DNA of 64,000 bases from Candidatus Methylacidiphilum fumarolicum (GTDB taxonomy: Bacteria > Verrucomicrobiota > Verrucomicrobiia > Methylacidiphilales > Methylacidiphilaceae), in NCBI RefSeq assembly GCF_949774925.1, contig NZ_OX458932.1, positions 1,860,001-1,924,000 on the forward strand, given 5' to 3'. The position numbers were made by a program, and so were the translations under genes. Positions 9,022 to 17,897 of the stretch are shown here, piece after piece. The notes below the pieces were generated by a model. It was not told the DNA's origin. It saw only the letters and a program-made list of their open reading frames with translations, and made no database searches. Positions within the stretch are counted from its first letter, which is position 1, and every line of letters starts with the position of its first letter.

Positions 9022-10212
9022 TTATCTAGAAAACACCTGCACCGTAGAAGTTTGACTGAGGAAAAACCCTTGGCTTTCCCGCACCACCATAATGGTCATC
9101 AATACTCCTTCTCCACTTTTAATATCCTTGAGCAGCATGGGATAGGACTCCAATTCATCAACTCTACGGTTGCCAATTGCCAGAACGATCATTCCAGATT
9201 TGATTCCCGCTTTGGCTGCAGGGCTATTGGGTTCCACATCAGAAATGAGCAAGCCCATTCCCTCCTGCACATGGAAAGCTTCGGCTAACTCTCTATTCAT
9301 CTCTTGGACATGCAATCCAAATTTCTTAGCCAATATTTGCTCAATTGTTACTGTCTTTTGAGAGGGGGTTCCGTTTTTAATTTCGGACAATGCCTCTTGA
9401 TAAAAAATATTCACTTTTTTAGCAGGAATAGCAAATCCTATCCCTTCTATCGCTTCTCCAGCAAACTTAGCAGAACTGATACCCACAAACTTACCAGAAA
9501 TATCCACAATCGGACCGCCACTGTTGCCAGGATTAATCGCAGCATCCGTTTGTAGAAGCCCCTCGATCCTACCCTCATCGGTTTCAATCGTCCGATCCAT
9601 CGCGCTAAGGATTCCTTTGGAAACACTATTCTGATAGCCCACTGGATTGCCCAGAACGATAACCGTTTGACCAAGCAATGTGGGAGAGCTACTCTGAATA
9701 TCAAGAAAAGGAAGGGCAGTTTTAGACTCGATTTTTAATAGAGCTAGATCCACAGCGGGATCAATGATTAACACTTTGCCCTCCACAGCGGATTTTTTTT
9801 CGTTTAAAGTCACTTGGACTTTGCGCTCGATGGACCTTTCCACTACATGCGCACAGGTGATGATGTAGCCTTCGGCACTAACTAATACACCAGAGCCCAA
9901 ACTCTTGACTCTTTCCTTGTAGCTATAATACCTGCCGAAGAAAAGATCAAAAGGATCCTGTACTCTTTTCTGTACGATTCTTTCTGAGCTGATATTGACT
10001 ACGGCAGGCATCACCTTTTGCACTACAAGTACCGTGGGTTCATCTTCGGCCCGATAAGGGATTTTGTTTTGGGACCATCCGGAAGTAAGAAAGAAAAAAA
10101 AGCATAGGCCTAAAACAAGCTTTCCTTTCTGCTTCCGTTCTAAGCAAGAATAGAGAGAAAAAGAAAAAAGAGTCCTAGACCAACGTTGTGAATCAAAGGA
10201 AAAAAAATTCAT
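9022..10212 (-). CDS. DegP/HtrA-type periplasmic serine protease
   Basis: A 396-residue trypsin-like protease with one PDZ domain, acting in envelope protein quality control. The catalytic triad is H122 (ITCAHVVE), D155 (DPAVDLALLK) and S231 (NPGNSGGPIVD). A hydrophobic segment near residues 32-45 ahead of SGWSQN is a signal peptide or anchor. The PDZ domain covers about residues 300-390. With a single PDZ it resembles DegS/HhoA-type proteins more than two-PDZ DegP. It lies 123 bases downstream of trpD, so the link to that operon is uncertain. Confidence 0.92.
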   Translation of the reverse strand: MNFFSFDSQRWSRTLFSFSLYSCLERKQKGKLVLGLCFFFFLTSGWSQNKIPYRAEDEPTVLVVQKVMPAVVNISSERIVQKRVQDPFDLFFGRYYSYKERVKSLGSGVLVSAEGYIITCAHVVERSIERKVQVTLNEKKSAVEGKVLIIDPAVDLALLKIESKTALPFLDIQSSSPTLLGQTVIVLGNPVGYQNSVSKGILSAMDRTIETDEGRIEGLLQTDAAINPGNSGGPIVDISGKFVGISSAKFAGEAIEGIGFAIPAKKVNIFYQEALSEIKNGTPSQKTVTIEQILAKKFGLHVQEMNRELAEAFHVQEGMGLLISDVEPNSPAAKAGIKSGMIVLAIGNRRVDELESYPMLLKDIKSGEGVLMTIMVVRESQGFFLSQTSTVQVFSR

Positions 10213-10335
10213 CGGGGTTATTCCTGTTTTACATTCTTAGGCTTTGCCACCAGCCAAAAGAAAAAATAGGCTCTTTTTTTAAGATTCTCGATAAAAAATT
10301 CACTCCTCTTCTCTGAATACTTTATTCTGAATACT

Positions 10336-11418
10336 TTAATACGAAGAAGAGGCTCTCTGCCACAGAACGGCAAAATTCCTTGCTTCTTGCAATTTTCTAT
10401 AGACTTTGCCTGAATCGATCGCTTCCTCAATAGCCTCTAAGGCATCTTCCACTTTTCCTTTCCATCCCCACTGTAACAGGCCTACCAGACAATTTGCTAC
10501 CACCAGTCCTCTGGCATACCCTTTTAGAGTGGCTCTAAAAATCCCTTCGATTTTTTGGGCGCTTTCTAGAGGAGAATGCACCAGTGCTTCCGCCATCGAT
10601 CCAGGAGCATACCCCCTTTTGAAAGCATGTTTTTTCAGCAAAGGCTGTATTTCTTCTAAAGCTATGCCTGAAGCTTTCCCTAATCCTTCGACACCTAGTT
10701 CTCCTAGAGGATTCGATTGCTCATCTAGCCCGTAGACGATGGCCCGCTGTTCTATCCCCATAGCCTCAAGGGCCGCGTCAAAAAGATCCACATGCTCTTC
10801 TCTAAACACTCCGACTAACTGTACCATTGGTCGAGCAGGATTCAGTAATGGCCCAAGGAAATGGAAAACGGTCTGTATCTTTTTTTCGCCCAGCCTTTTC
10901 CTCAGAGGAGCTAATTGCATAAAGCTAGGATGATAATCGGGCGCATAAACAAAAGCCAAACCTATCTCCCTCATTGACCGATACACCCCTTCTGGAGAAA
11001 GCCTATAGGCTATCCCCAGCTTTTCCAGAACATCCGCACTGCCTGAGATTTTTGTTATCCCCTTATTCCCATGCTTGATTACCGGAACTCCCAGAGAGGC
11101 CAGGACAAAAATCATGGCAGTGGAAACATTGAATAGTGACAATCCCCCTCCTCCTGATCCACAACAATCAAAAAGGGGGAGACTATCCCATTGCCTTTGA
11201 AAAGATAGTTTAAGACTCTTTTCTAAAAAGACCTTAGCAAAGGCAACCAATTCTTTGGGTCGCATCCCACGACACGCCATGGAAACCAAGAACTGCTCCT
11301 TTTCTGAATCAGGAAAAGATGGATTCAACAGTAACGCTACTGCTTCTTGAACTTGCCCTTCATCCAACTCCCTGCCAGAGTTAATTTCCAAAGAAAGGGC
11401 ATGCAACTGCCATCTCAT
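10336..11418 (-). CDS. trpD: Anthranilate phosphoribosyltransferase
   Basis: A 360-residue TrpD that joins anthranilate to PRPP in tryptophan synthesis. The PRPP-binding loop reads CCGSGGGGLSLFNVSTA (usual form GTGGDGxxTFNIST; the D is a G here), followed by KHGNKGITKISGSADVLEKLG and TVFHFLGPLLNPA. It is 6 bases downstream of carA on the same strand, and no other trp gene is in the window. The glycine-for-aspartate change in the loop is a deviation worth noting, though the rest of the fold is intact. Confidence 0.9.
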   Translation of the reverse strand: MRWQLHALSLEINSGRELDEGQVQEAVALLLNPSFPDSEKEQFLVSMACRGMRPKELVAFAKVFLEKSLKLSFQRQWDSLPLFDCCGSGGGGLSLFNVSTAMIFVLASLGVPVIKHGNKGITKISGSADVLEKLGIAYRLSPEGVYRSMREIGLAFVYAPDYHPSFMQLAPLRKRLGEKKIQTVFHFLGPLLNPARPMVQLVGVFREEHVDLFDAALEAMGIEQRAIVYGLDEQSNPLGELGVEGLGKASGIALEEIQPLLKKHAFKRGYAPGSMAEALVHSPLESAQKIEGIFRATLKGYARGLVVANCLVGLLQWGWKGKVEDALEAIEEAIDSGKVYRKLQEARNFAVLWQRASSSY

Positions 11419-11424
11419 CGTGTT

Positions 11425-12636
11425 TTATCCTACCTGATAAATTTTACTTGCCCGGACTTTATTGAAAAAAACTTCAAAATAGCCTAACGCATCATGTGGT
11501 CCTGGAGCAGCTTCTGGATGATATTGCACAGAAAAAATGGGCTTAGTCTTATGCACCATCCCTTCAATGGTCCCATCGTTGAGATTGATTTCACTAATTT
11601 TCAAGCAATCAGGGATCGATTCGGCACAAACCGCATACCCATGATTCTGAGAAGTAATCTTGATGGTCGAATCAAAGAGGTTTTTTACCGGATGATTCGC
11701 TCCTCTATGCCCAAAGCGCAGCTTGAAGGTTTTCGCTCCCAAAGCAATAGCTATGAGCTGATGCCCCAGGCAAATACCAAAGACAGGCCTGGCTCCTAAA
11801 AGCGGTTTTATTTCTGCATGCAATGTTTCGAAAAATGCAGGATCTCCAGGACCGTTAGACAGAAAAATGGCATCAGGATCACTTTCTAAAATACGTTTTG
11901 CAGACGCATAGGCTGGGAATACGTGCAGATCAAAACCTTTACTGCGAAGATAGCGTAAAGTAGAGAACTTGACACCAAAATCCATGACCGCTAACCGATA
12001 AATAGGCGGGGCCAGGCGTGTTACCCTCTGAGTCCATTTTTCGATCAACTCCTTTTTATGGGCATTCCAACCGTCTGCCTCCTTCATCTCTTCAATGATT
12101 GGTTTCAGCGCTTCTATCTCATCCCACCGGTAAGGCACTGGTGTCGTTACCTGAGCTATAAAATCGACTTTGGAATAGTCCCAATTTTGGGTTAATGCCA
12201 CAGCCTCAGTCCTTTCCATGTCTTCTGTTGTCAAGACCGCTCGCAATACCCCAGCTTCCCGTATGTGCAGCGTCAGTCGCCTCGTATCCACTCCTTGGAT
12301 TCCAATTACCCCCTTCCGTTTTAAAAATTCAGGCAGCGAACAGAAAGCTCTCCAACTACTAGGTATCGGAGAAAGAGAACGGATGACTAAACCGGCTACT
12401 TGAATATCCCTGGACTGATGATCGAAAGGACAAAGTCCATAATTACCGATTTCTGGATAGGTCAGGCATACAATCTGGCCTCGATAGGAAGGATCCGTCA
12501 GTATTTCCTGATAACCAGTCATCGAAGTATTAAAACAGATCTCTCCAATGGCCGTGCCTTCAGCTCCAAAAGATTCACCAGCGAAAACCGTACCATCTTC
12601 AAGAACTAAGAATGCCTTTTTTTTATGTTTTTTCAT
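11425..12636 (-). CDS. carA: Carbamoyl-phosphate synthase small (glutaminase) subunit
   Basis: A 403-residue CarA, which hydrolyses glutamine and passes ammonia to CarB for carbamoyl phosphate synthesis. The N-terminal domain has FAGESFGAEG and FNTSMTGYQEILTDPSY. The class I glutamine amidotransferase domain has the nucleophile in FGICLGHQLIA and the catalytic His/Glu in VQYHPEAAPGP. carB is not in the window. The gene sits between pyrC (23 bases upstream) and trpD (6 bases downstream). Confidence 0.97.
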   Translation of the reverse strand: MKKHKKKAFLVLEDGTVFAGESFGAEGTAIGEICFNTSMTGYQEILTDPSYRGQIVCLTYPEIGNYGLCPFDHQSRDIQVAGLVIRSLSPIPSSWRAFCSLPEFLKRKGVIGIQGVDTRRLTLHIREAGVLRAVLTTEDMERTEAVALTQNWDYSKVDFIAQVTTPVPYRWDEIEALKPIIEEMKEADGWNAHKKELIEKWTQRVTRLAPPIYRLAVMDFGVKFSTLRYLRSKGFDLHVFPAYASAKRILESDPDAIFLSNGPGDPAFFETLHAEIKPLLGARPVFGICLGHQLIAIALGAKTFKLRFGHRGANHPVKNLFDSTIKITSQNHGYAVCAESIPDCLKISEINLNDGTIEGMVHKTKPIFSVQYHPEAAPGPHDALGYFEVFFNKVRASKIYQVG

Positions 12637-12659
12637 CTCTATTGGTTAAACCTATTTTT

Positions 12660-13979
12660 CTACACCGTTTTTTGTTCCCCCACTACCCTTTTTTCCCTCC
12701 ATACAATCTTGCCATCAATCATGGTCAAAACAACCTTTCCTTTTAGATTCATTCCTTCAAATGGGGTATTCTTGCCTTTGGAAAAAAAGGCATTAGAGTC
12801 GACTTTCCAGGAAGCGTTGAGGTCTAGCAAAATAAGGTCTGCAGGCGATCCATATCGAAGGGAGGGGGGCTCTAGTCCAAGGACTCGACTGGGGCCTACA
12901 GTTAACTTAGCAAACAAATCCACCAGATCCATTTTTTTCGAGTAATAGAGCTCTTTGAGACAAACCGCCACCAGCGTTTCTAAACCAACGACTCCAAAGG
13001 GCGCTTTTTCAAACTCTACTTCTTTTTCGAAAAGAGCATGAGGAGCATGATCCGAAGCAATGACTTCCACAGTACCATCAACTAGAGCCTCGATCAAGGC
13101 TTCTCGATCTTTTTGCGTTCTTAGGGGAGGGTTCATTTTAAAGCGGGGATCATACTCTTTGAGGGCAGATTCTGTTAAGGCAATATGATGTGGACAAACC
13201 TCAGCGCTTACGGGAAGCCCCCTTTTTTTAGCATCCCTTAATAGCCGAATGGATCCTTCTGTAGTTAAATGCTGCAAATGAATTTTAGCCCCGGTTTTTT
13301 CGCAAAGAAGGATATCACGGCTAACGATCAGTTCTTCAGCAATACTGGGCCAACCAGGCAACCCCAAAAGCGTACTCCATAGCCCTTCGTTCATAACCCC
13401 TCCATCCGATAGAGCCGTATCCTCGCAATGATCCAGTATGGGAACTCCTAAGACAGATGCATATTCCATTGCCCGGCGCATAATTCGGGCATTCTGAACG
13501 CAGCTGCCATCATCTGTCAACGCAATAGCTCCAGCCTGAATAAGAGATTGAAAAGGAGCCAGTTTTTCTCCCAACCGCTCCTCAGTGATACATCCTGTAG
13601 GATAGACTTTTACTAGTGCTTCCTTATCCACTTTTTTACGGATCCAAGCGATCGTGTCGGGATGATCAGCTGGTGGAATAGTATTGGGCATAGCCACCAC
13701 AGTCGTTATGCCGCCTGCGGCAGCTGCCATCGTGGCAGTTCTGATCGTTTCTTTTCTAGATTCACCGGGCTCCCGCAAATGTACATGCATATCGATCAAT
13801 CCAGGCAGAACGATAAGGCCCTGAGCGTCTATTTTCGTCCAAGGAAAATCTTTGGGATAGTTGGTAGGATCTACAATTTTGCCCTCTGCTACATAAAGAT
13901 TAACTGGCTCCTCGTCGCGTCTTAGTAGCGGATCAATGAGCCGGCCAGCCGAAATACAAAAAGCCTCCTCAGTTTTCAT
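12660..13979 (-). CDS. pyrC: Dihydroorotase
   Basis: A 439-residue amidohydrolase that cyclises carbamoyl-aspartate in pyrimidine synthesis. The zinc-binding HxH is H65/H67 in LIDMHVHLREPGE; other metal-site segments are ILDHCEDTAL, KIHLQHLT and the late ASDHAPH with the catalytic aspartate. The length fits the class I dihydroorotases, which usually work with aspartate transcarbamoylase. Its ATG overlaps the pyrB stop (ATGA), a sign of translational coupling. Confidence 0.95.
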   Translation of the reverse strand: MKTEEAFCISAGRLIDPLLRRDEEPVNLYVAEGKIVDPTNYPKDFPWTKIDAQGLIVLPGLIDMHVHLREPGESRKETIRTATMAAAAGGITTVVAMPNTIPPADHPDTIAWIRKKVDKEALVKVYPTGCITEERLGEKLAPFQSLIQAGAIALTDDGSCVQNARIMRRAMEYASVLGVPILDHCEDTALSDGGVMNEGLWSTLLGLPGWPSIAEELIVSRDILLCEKTGAKIHLQHLTTEGSIRLLRDAKKRGLPVSAEVCPHHIALTESALKEYDPRFKMNPPLRTQKDREALIEALVDGTVEVIASDHAPHALFEKEVEFEKAPFGVVGLETLVAVCLKELYYSKKMDLVDLFAKLTVGPSRVLGLEPPSLRYGSPADLILLDLNASWKVDSNAFFSKGKNTPFEGMNLKGKVVLTMIDGKIVWREKRVVGEQKTV

Positions 13980-14956
13980 TGTGTACCAACCTGGTTTTGT
14001 TGCCCATTTTCAAAGTAGCCACCAAGCAGGTAGAACACAGCCATTCGGATGGCTAAACCATTCTCTACCTGCTTTAGAATGGCTGAATTGGGCGAATCAG
14101 CCAGTTCGCTTTCCATTTCTACCCCTCTTTCCACCGGACCTGGATGCATAATGAGAACATCTTTTTTACACTTTTTCATTCTTTCTGTAGTCAAGCTATA
14201 AGAGGCAATGTATTCGCTTATGGAAGGGAAAAGATCTTTTCTTTGTCTTTCATGCTGAAGCCGGAGCAGAATGATGCAATCAGCAAAAGGCAAGGACTCA
14301 TCCAGATTGTAACTGATCTCTGCTCCAAAATCTTTGAAATAGCTAGGCAGGAGGGTGATAGGACCGACAAATTTCACGTTTGCCCCATACTTGGAAAGCG
14401 CCCAAAACGTCGAACGTGCTACTCGACTATGCAGAATATCCCCAACGATTAATACCTTAAGCCCACGAACGGTCCCAAAATGCTCTTCAATAGTCATCAA
14501 ATCAAGAAGCCCCTGCGTTGGATGTTCATGGGCACCATCCCCTCCATTAATGACCGAAATGTTAAGGAGTTTTGCCAGGAAGGCAGCAGAGCCTGCCGCT
14601 GGATGGCGAATGATGAGAAAATCGATCCCCAAGGCTTCGAGATTCTTAGCCGTATCCTTCAAGGATTCACCTTTTTGAATAGAACTCGTTTTGTAGTCAA
14701 TCGATAAAAAAGAAATGCCTAGTTTTTTAGCCGCAATTTCAAAGGAAACCCGTGTGCGGGTACTTGGTTCAACCATCAAGGCCAAGGCCGTATATCTTTT
14801 TAAAAAAGGAAGAGGAAGGTTTTCCTTGAGAATTGTCTTAAACTCTTTGGCCGCAAGCAAAATGGCCTCGATTTCAGAAAAATCTAGTGCCTCTAAAGAA
14901 ACTAAATCTTTTCTTTTCCACTTTCTTTTTATTGCATCAAGTTTTAAGTTTTGCAT
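13976..14956 (-). CDS. pyrB: Aspartate carbamoyltransferase catalytic subunit
   Basis: PyrB condenses carbamoyl phosphate with aspartate. I chose the ATG at 14956 (MQNLKLDAIK), giving 326 residues, the family's normal length; a longer frame reaching 15124 would run into the divergent leuD gene and adds 56 unfamily-like residues. Key motifs are MVEPSTRTRVSFE (carbamoyl phosphate binding), HPTQGLLDL and GDILHSRVARS, and the late MHPGPVERGVE. It is first in the leftward pyrB-pyrC-carA-trpD run. No pyrI regulatory chain is present. Confidence 0.96.
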   Translation of the reverse strand: MQNLKLDAIKRKWKRKDLVSLEALDFSEIEAILLAAKEFKTILKENLPLPFLKRYTALALMVEPSTRTRVSFEIAAKKLGISFLSIDYKTSSIQKGESLKDTAKNLEALGIDFLIIRHPAAGSAAFLAKLLNISVINGGDGAHEHPTQGLLDLMTIEEHFGTVRGLKVLIVGDILHSRVARSTFWALSKYGANVKFVGPITLLPSYFKDFGAEISYNLDESLPFADCIILLRLQHERQRKDLFPSISEYIASYSLTTERMKKCKKDVLIMHPGPVERGVEMESELADSPNSAILKQVENGLAIRMAVFYLLGGYFENGQQNQVGTQ

Positions 14957-14995
14957 TGATCTAGAGAAAAATATAGAAAGAAGAAAAAGAAGAAA

Positions 14996-15544
14996 ATGAC
15001 AAAAAGAATTTTTGGTAAAGCTTACGTTGTGGGGGATAATATCGATACCGATCAAATTATTCCAGCACAATATCTTATGTATGTTCCAACGGTTCCTGAA
15101 GAACTCGAAAAATTGGGCAGTCATGCGCTTTGCGGATTGCCTGAATCTCTCTATCCCCTTCGGTTTGTTGAAGCAGGTAAAACCAAGACGGAATATCCCA
15201 TTATCATTGCAGGAAAAAACTTTGGCTGTGGTTCATCTCGAGAGCATGCCCCCATTGCTCTAGCTGCTGCTGGCTGTCGAGTGGTAATTGCCAAAAGCTA
15301 TGCAAGAATTTTTTTTCGCAACTGTATTGCTACAGGAGTTCTTTTTCCTTATGAGATCGGAGAGAGATTTCCAGAAAAAATAGAGATTGGCCAAGAATTA
15401 GTCGTTGACCTAGAAACGGAGACTCTGTTGGTGGCTGATCAAGTTTATCCCTTAAAGCCTCTTGGGGATGCCAAAGAGGTCATCGAAGCTGGTGGAATAT
15501 TTAACTATGCAAAAAAAACGGGAATGATCCCCGTTAGCTCTTAA
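14996..15544 (+). CDS. leuD: 3-isopropylmalate dehydratase small subunit
   Basis: A 182-residue aconitase-type swivel domain of leucine synthesis, partner of LeuC. It opens with VVGDNIDTDQIIPAQYL and holds the substrate-loop motif FGCGSSREHAP near residue 77, as in the shorter archaeal/HacB-like LeuD group. The start is preceded by a purine-rich stretch (AGAAGAAA). Only 39 bases separate it from pyrB, so both promoters must lie in or overlap a very short divergent interval. leuC is not in the window. Confidence 0.94.
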   Translation: MTKRIFGKAYVVGDNIDTDQIIPAQYLMYVPTVPEELEKLGSHALCGLPESLYPLRFVEAGKTKTEYPIIIAGKNFGCGSSREHAPIALAAAGCRVVIAKSYARIFFRNCIATGVLFPYEIGERFPEKIEIGQELVVDLETETLLVADQVYPLKPLGDAKEVIEAGGIFNYAKKTGMIPVSS

Positions 15545-15577
15545 TTTTCTATTGCGTCTCATTTTAACTTTTCCTTT

Positions 15578-16690
15578 ATGAAAACTTATCGCGTCGCTGT
15601 TCTTGCTGGAGATGGTATAGGTCCGGAATTGGTGCGAGTCACTATTCCAATTCTACGATTAGCTTCCTATCTGTACGGCTTTGAACTCATTTTTGAAGAA
15701 GCCTTAGTGGGAGGAACGGCTATAGAAGCAACAGGTAAAGCCCTGCCTCCAGAAACCCTGGAAATCTGCAAGCGGGCACAAGCCATTTTTTTTGGTGCAG
15801 TAGGAGGAAAACAATGGGAAAGTCTGCCGCCAGAAAAACAACCTGAGAGGGCTGCCTTGCTTCCCCTACGAAAAACTTTTTCGCTTTTTGCCAACCTTAG
15901 GCCAATTACCTGTTATCCAGAAATCATCGACGCTTCCCCCCTTAAACCCGAAATAGCTTCTGGGGTAGACCTGCTTATCGTAAGGGAACTGACAGGGGGC
16001 ATTTACTTTGGTCAGCCCAAAGGAAGGGTTTTAACTGAGCAAGGGGAAAGAGCGATCGACACGCTTCTTTATGATACCTCTGAAATTGAAAGAGTGGCCA
16101 CAGTCGCCTTCGAATTAGCCTTGCGGAGAAAAAAGAGTTTAACCCTTATTGACAAAGCCAATGTTCTGGAATCGAGTTTATTATGGAGGAAGACCGTCAA
16201 GGAAATTGCCAATAACTATCCTGAGGTCGACCTTAAGTTTATGTACGTAGACAACGCGGCCATGCAGCTTGTATTAAAACCCACACAGTTCGATGTCCTT
16301 CTTTGCGAAAATCTTTTTGGAGACATCCTCAGTGATGAGGCTGCTGGCATTGCTGGAAGCCTTGGGCTTTTAGCCAGTGCTTCCATTGGCGCTAGTAAAT
16401 TTGGCTTATACGAGCCTGCCGGAGGATCCGCTCCTGACATTGCTGGCAAAGGAATAGCTAATCCTATTTCACAGATATTATCCGGAGCGTTGATGTTCGA
16501 ATATAGTTTTCAGGAAGAAGAAGCTGCCCAGGCTATAAAAGATGCTGTAAGAGATGTTCTAAAAGAGGGATATCGAACAATGGACATTGCTAAGGGCTCT
16601 GCTACGTATTGTACGACCGAAGAGTTCGCTGAAAAAGTAGCTCAGAAGATTGAAATAAATTTCAAGAAGAAAAAACAGGAAGGGAGCTGA
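15578..16690 (+). CDS. leuB: 3-isopropylmalate dehydrogenase
   Basis: A 370-residue LeuB performing the NAD-dependent oxidative decarboxylation in leucine synthesis. It starts VAVLAGDGIGPELV; the substrate-binding arginines lie in LRKTFSLFANLRP and IVRELTGGIYFGQP, the metal-binding aspartates in ENLFGDILSDEAA, and the cofactor loop in EPAGGSAPDIAGKGIANP. It follows leuD by 33 bases in an evident operon. Confidence 0.97.
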   Translation: MKTYRVAVLAGDGIGPELVRVTIPILRLASYLYGFELIFEEALVGGTAIEATGKALPPETLEICKRAQAIFFGAVGGKQWESLPPEKQPERAALLPLRKTFSLFANLRPITCYPEIIDASPLKPEIASGVDLLIVRELTGGIYFGQPKGRVLTEQGERAIDTLLYDTSEIERVATVAFELALRRKKSLTLIDKANVLESSLLWRKTVKEIANNYPEVDLKFMYVDNAAMQLVLKPTQFDVLLCENLFGDILSDEAAGIAGSLGLLASASIGASKFGLYEPAGGSAPDIAGKGIANPISQILSGALMFEYSFQEEEAAQAIKDAVRDVLKEGYRTMDIAKGSATYCTTEEFAEKVAQKIEINFKKKKQEGS

Positions 16691-16757
16691 AGAAAAAAAT
16701 CTTAAAATGCAATTCTTTTTATAATAAAATATATTTAAATCAATTATTTATACGAAT

Positions 16758-17897
16758 ATGCCACTTTCAGCTTTTGATTCCACTGCCAGTATTGAAGATG
16801 AGATCAATCAAAAAATCCTTTCGGTCTCAGAAGATCGACTACAGGGATTTATTGCGGATCCTTTCAAGGAAATTGCCCATTTGACAAACCTACCCCTTGC
16901 CCTGGTCTTAGAAAGAATCCGTTTGATGTTTTCTGCTGGAACAATCCGGCGCATACGACTAACCCTTTTAGCCAATGATTTAGCGCCTGGAGCATTAGTG
17001 GCCTGGAAAATACCTGAGAACAGTCTACATGAAGCTTTTGACTTTTTGTTTCAAAAAGATCCATTCAGTGGCCATGTGGTGATTCGTTCCACAGATCCAG
17101 CAGCGGCAGGTGCTCGGTATCGACTATGGAGCACCTTAAAAGTCCCCCAAGGCTTTTCTATTCAAACCCATTGTGAACTACTAAAAAATCTTATTGGTGC
17201 TGAAGACTACAGAATCATGCCTGCCAAAGGAATCTTTACTTTAGGAGTGGGACATATCCGCCGAAAAACGATTCTTCCCGGAACAAAATCTCCAAAGGCA
17301 GCCGTCATGCATCCGGTTGCCATAAAAACGCTTAGTGAAAAACAGTGGCTTGTGCTGAAATCCTTGAAAGAAGAATTGACTTTGGAAGAAATCGACGAGG
17401 GATTATGGGAAAAAAGAGCAAGCAAAATAGGGATGAGTAGCCAGGCATTTTTCTCAATAGCCAAAGAACTTGAACAAATTGGGATTTTAGGACGGTTTTC
17501 TACCTTTTTGGAACATGTTAAACCCTTGTATGACGGAAGAAAAGTGACTAAATTTAACGCCCTTTTCCACTGGGCCGTTCCTCAAGGCATGGAAAGAGAA
17601 GCGGGTGGTCAAATCGGAAGATTTGAAATTCTTACTCATTGCTATTGGAGGGAAGCAGGAAGTGAATTTAAAAACGTCAATATCATGGCTGTAGCCCATG
17701 GAAAGGATAAGGGATTGTTGGAATCTCATAAGAAAGCGATCGACGAACATTTGGAGTCGGTCGGTATCCCAGTTTCCTATACGAACATTTTTTGGGGAGG
17801 AAGAAGCGAAATTAAACCTTCAGAAATTTTCCCCGAGGCTTATAAAGAATGGCTCCAAAAGATGGATTTAGATTCAAGCGTAATATCAAATTCCTGA
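16758..17897 (+). CDS. Two-module AsnC/AhbA-AhbB-like protein (siroheme decarboxylase superfamily?)
   Basis: The 379-residue protein appears to hold two copies of a winged-helix plus Lrp/AsnC-type ligand domain. The first HTH is near residues 38-65 (LPLALVLERIRLMFSAGTIRRIR) split by a turn; the second half has LTLEEIDEG and KFNALFHWAVP followed by ILTHCYWRE and IMAVAHGKD. That H/C-Y pattern resembles AhbA and AhbB, the paired siroheme decarboxylase subunits, rather than a DNA-binding Lrp. A fused AhbA-AhbB is one reading; a two-module regulator is another. No other siroheme gene is in the window. It overlaps the sulP start by 49 bases. Confidence 0.5.
   Translation: MPLSAFDSTASIEDEINQKILSVSEDRLQGFIADPFKEIAHLTNLPLALVLERIRLMFSAGTIRRIRLTLLANDLAPGALVAWKIPENSLHEAFDFLFQKDPFSGHVVIRSTDPAAAGARYRLWSTLKVPQGFSIQTHCELLKNLIGAEDYRIMPAKGIFTLGVGHIRRKTILPGTKSPKAAVMHPVAIKTLSEKQWLVLKSLKEELTLEEIDEGLWEKRASKIGMSSQAFFSIAKELEQIGILGRFSTFLEHVKPLYDGRKVTKFNALFHWAVPQGMEREAGGQIGRFEILTHCYWREAGSEFKNVNIMAVAHGKDKGLLESHKKAIDEHLESVGIPVSYTNIFWGGRSEIKPSEIFPEAYKEWLQKMDLDSSVISNS

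Noticed and set aside
14957-15124. Longer pyrB reading frame with 56 more residues
   Set aside because: It runs into leuD on the other strand and the added residues are hydrophobic and not family-like; the ATG at 14956 gives the normal length.
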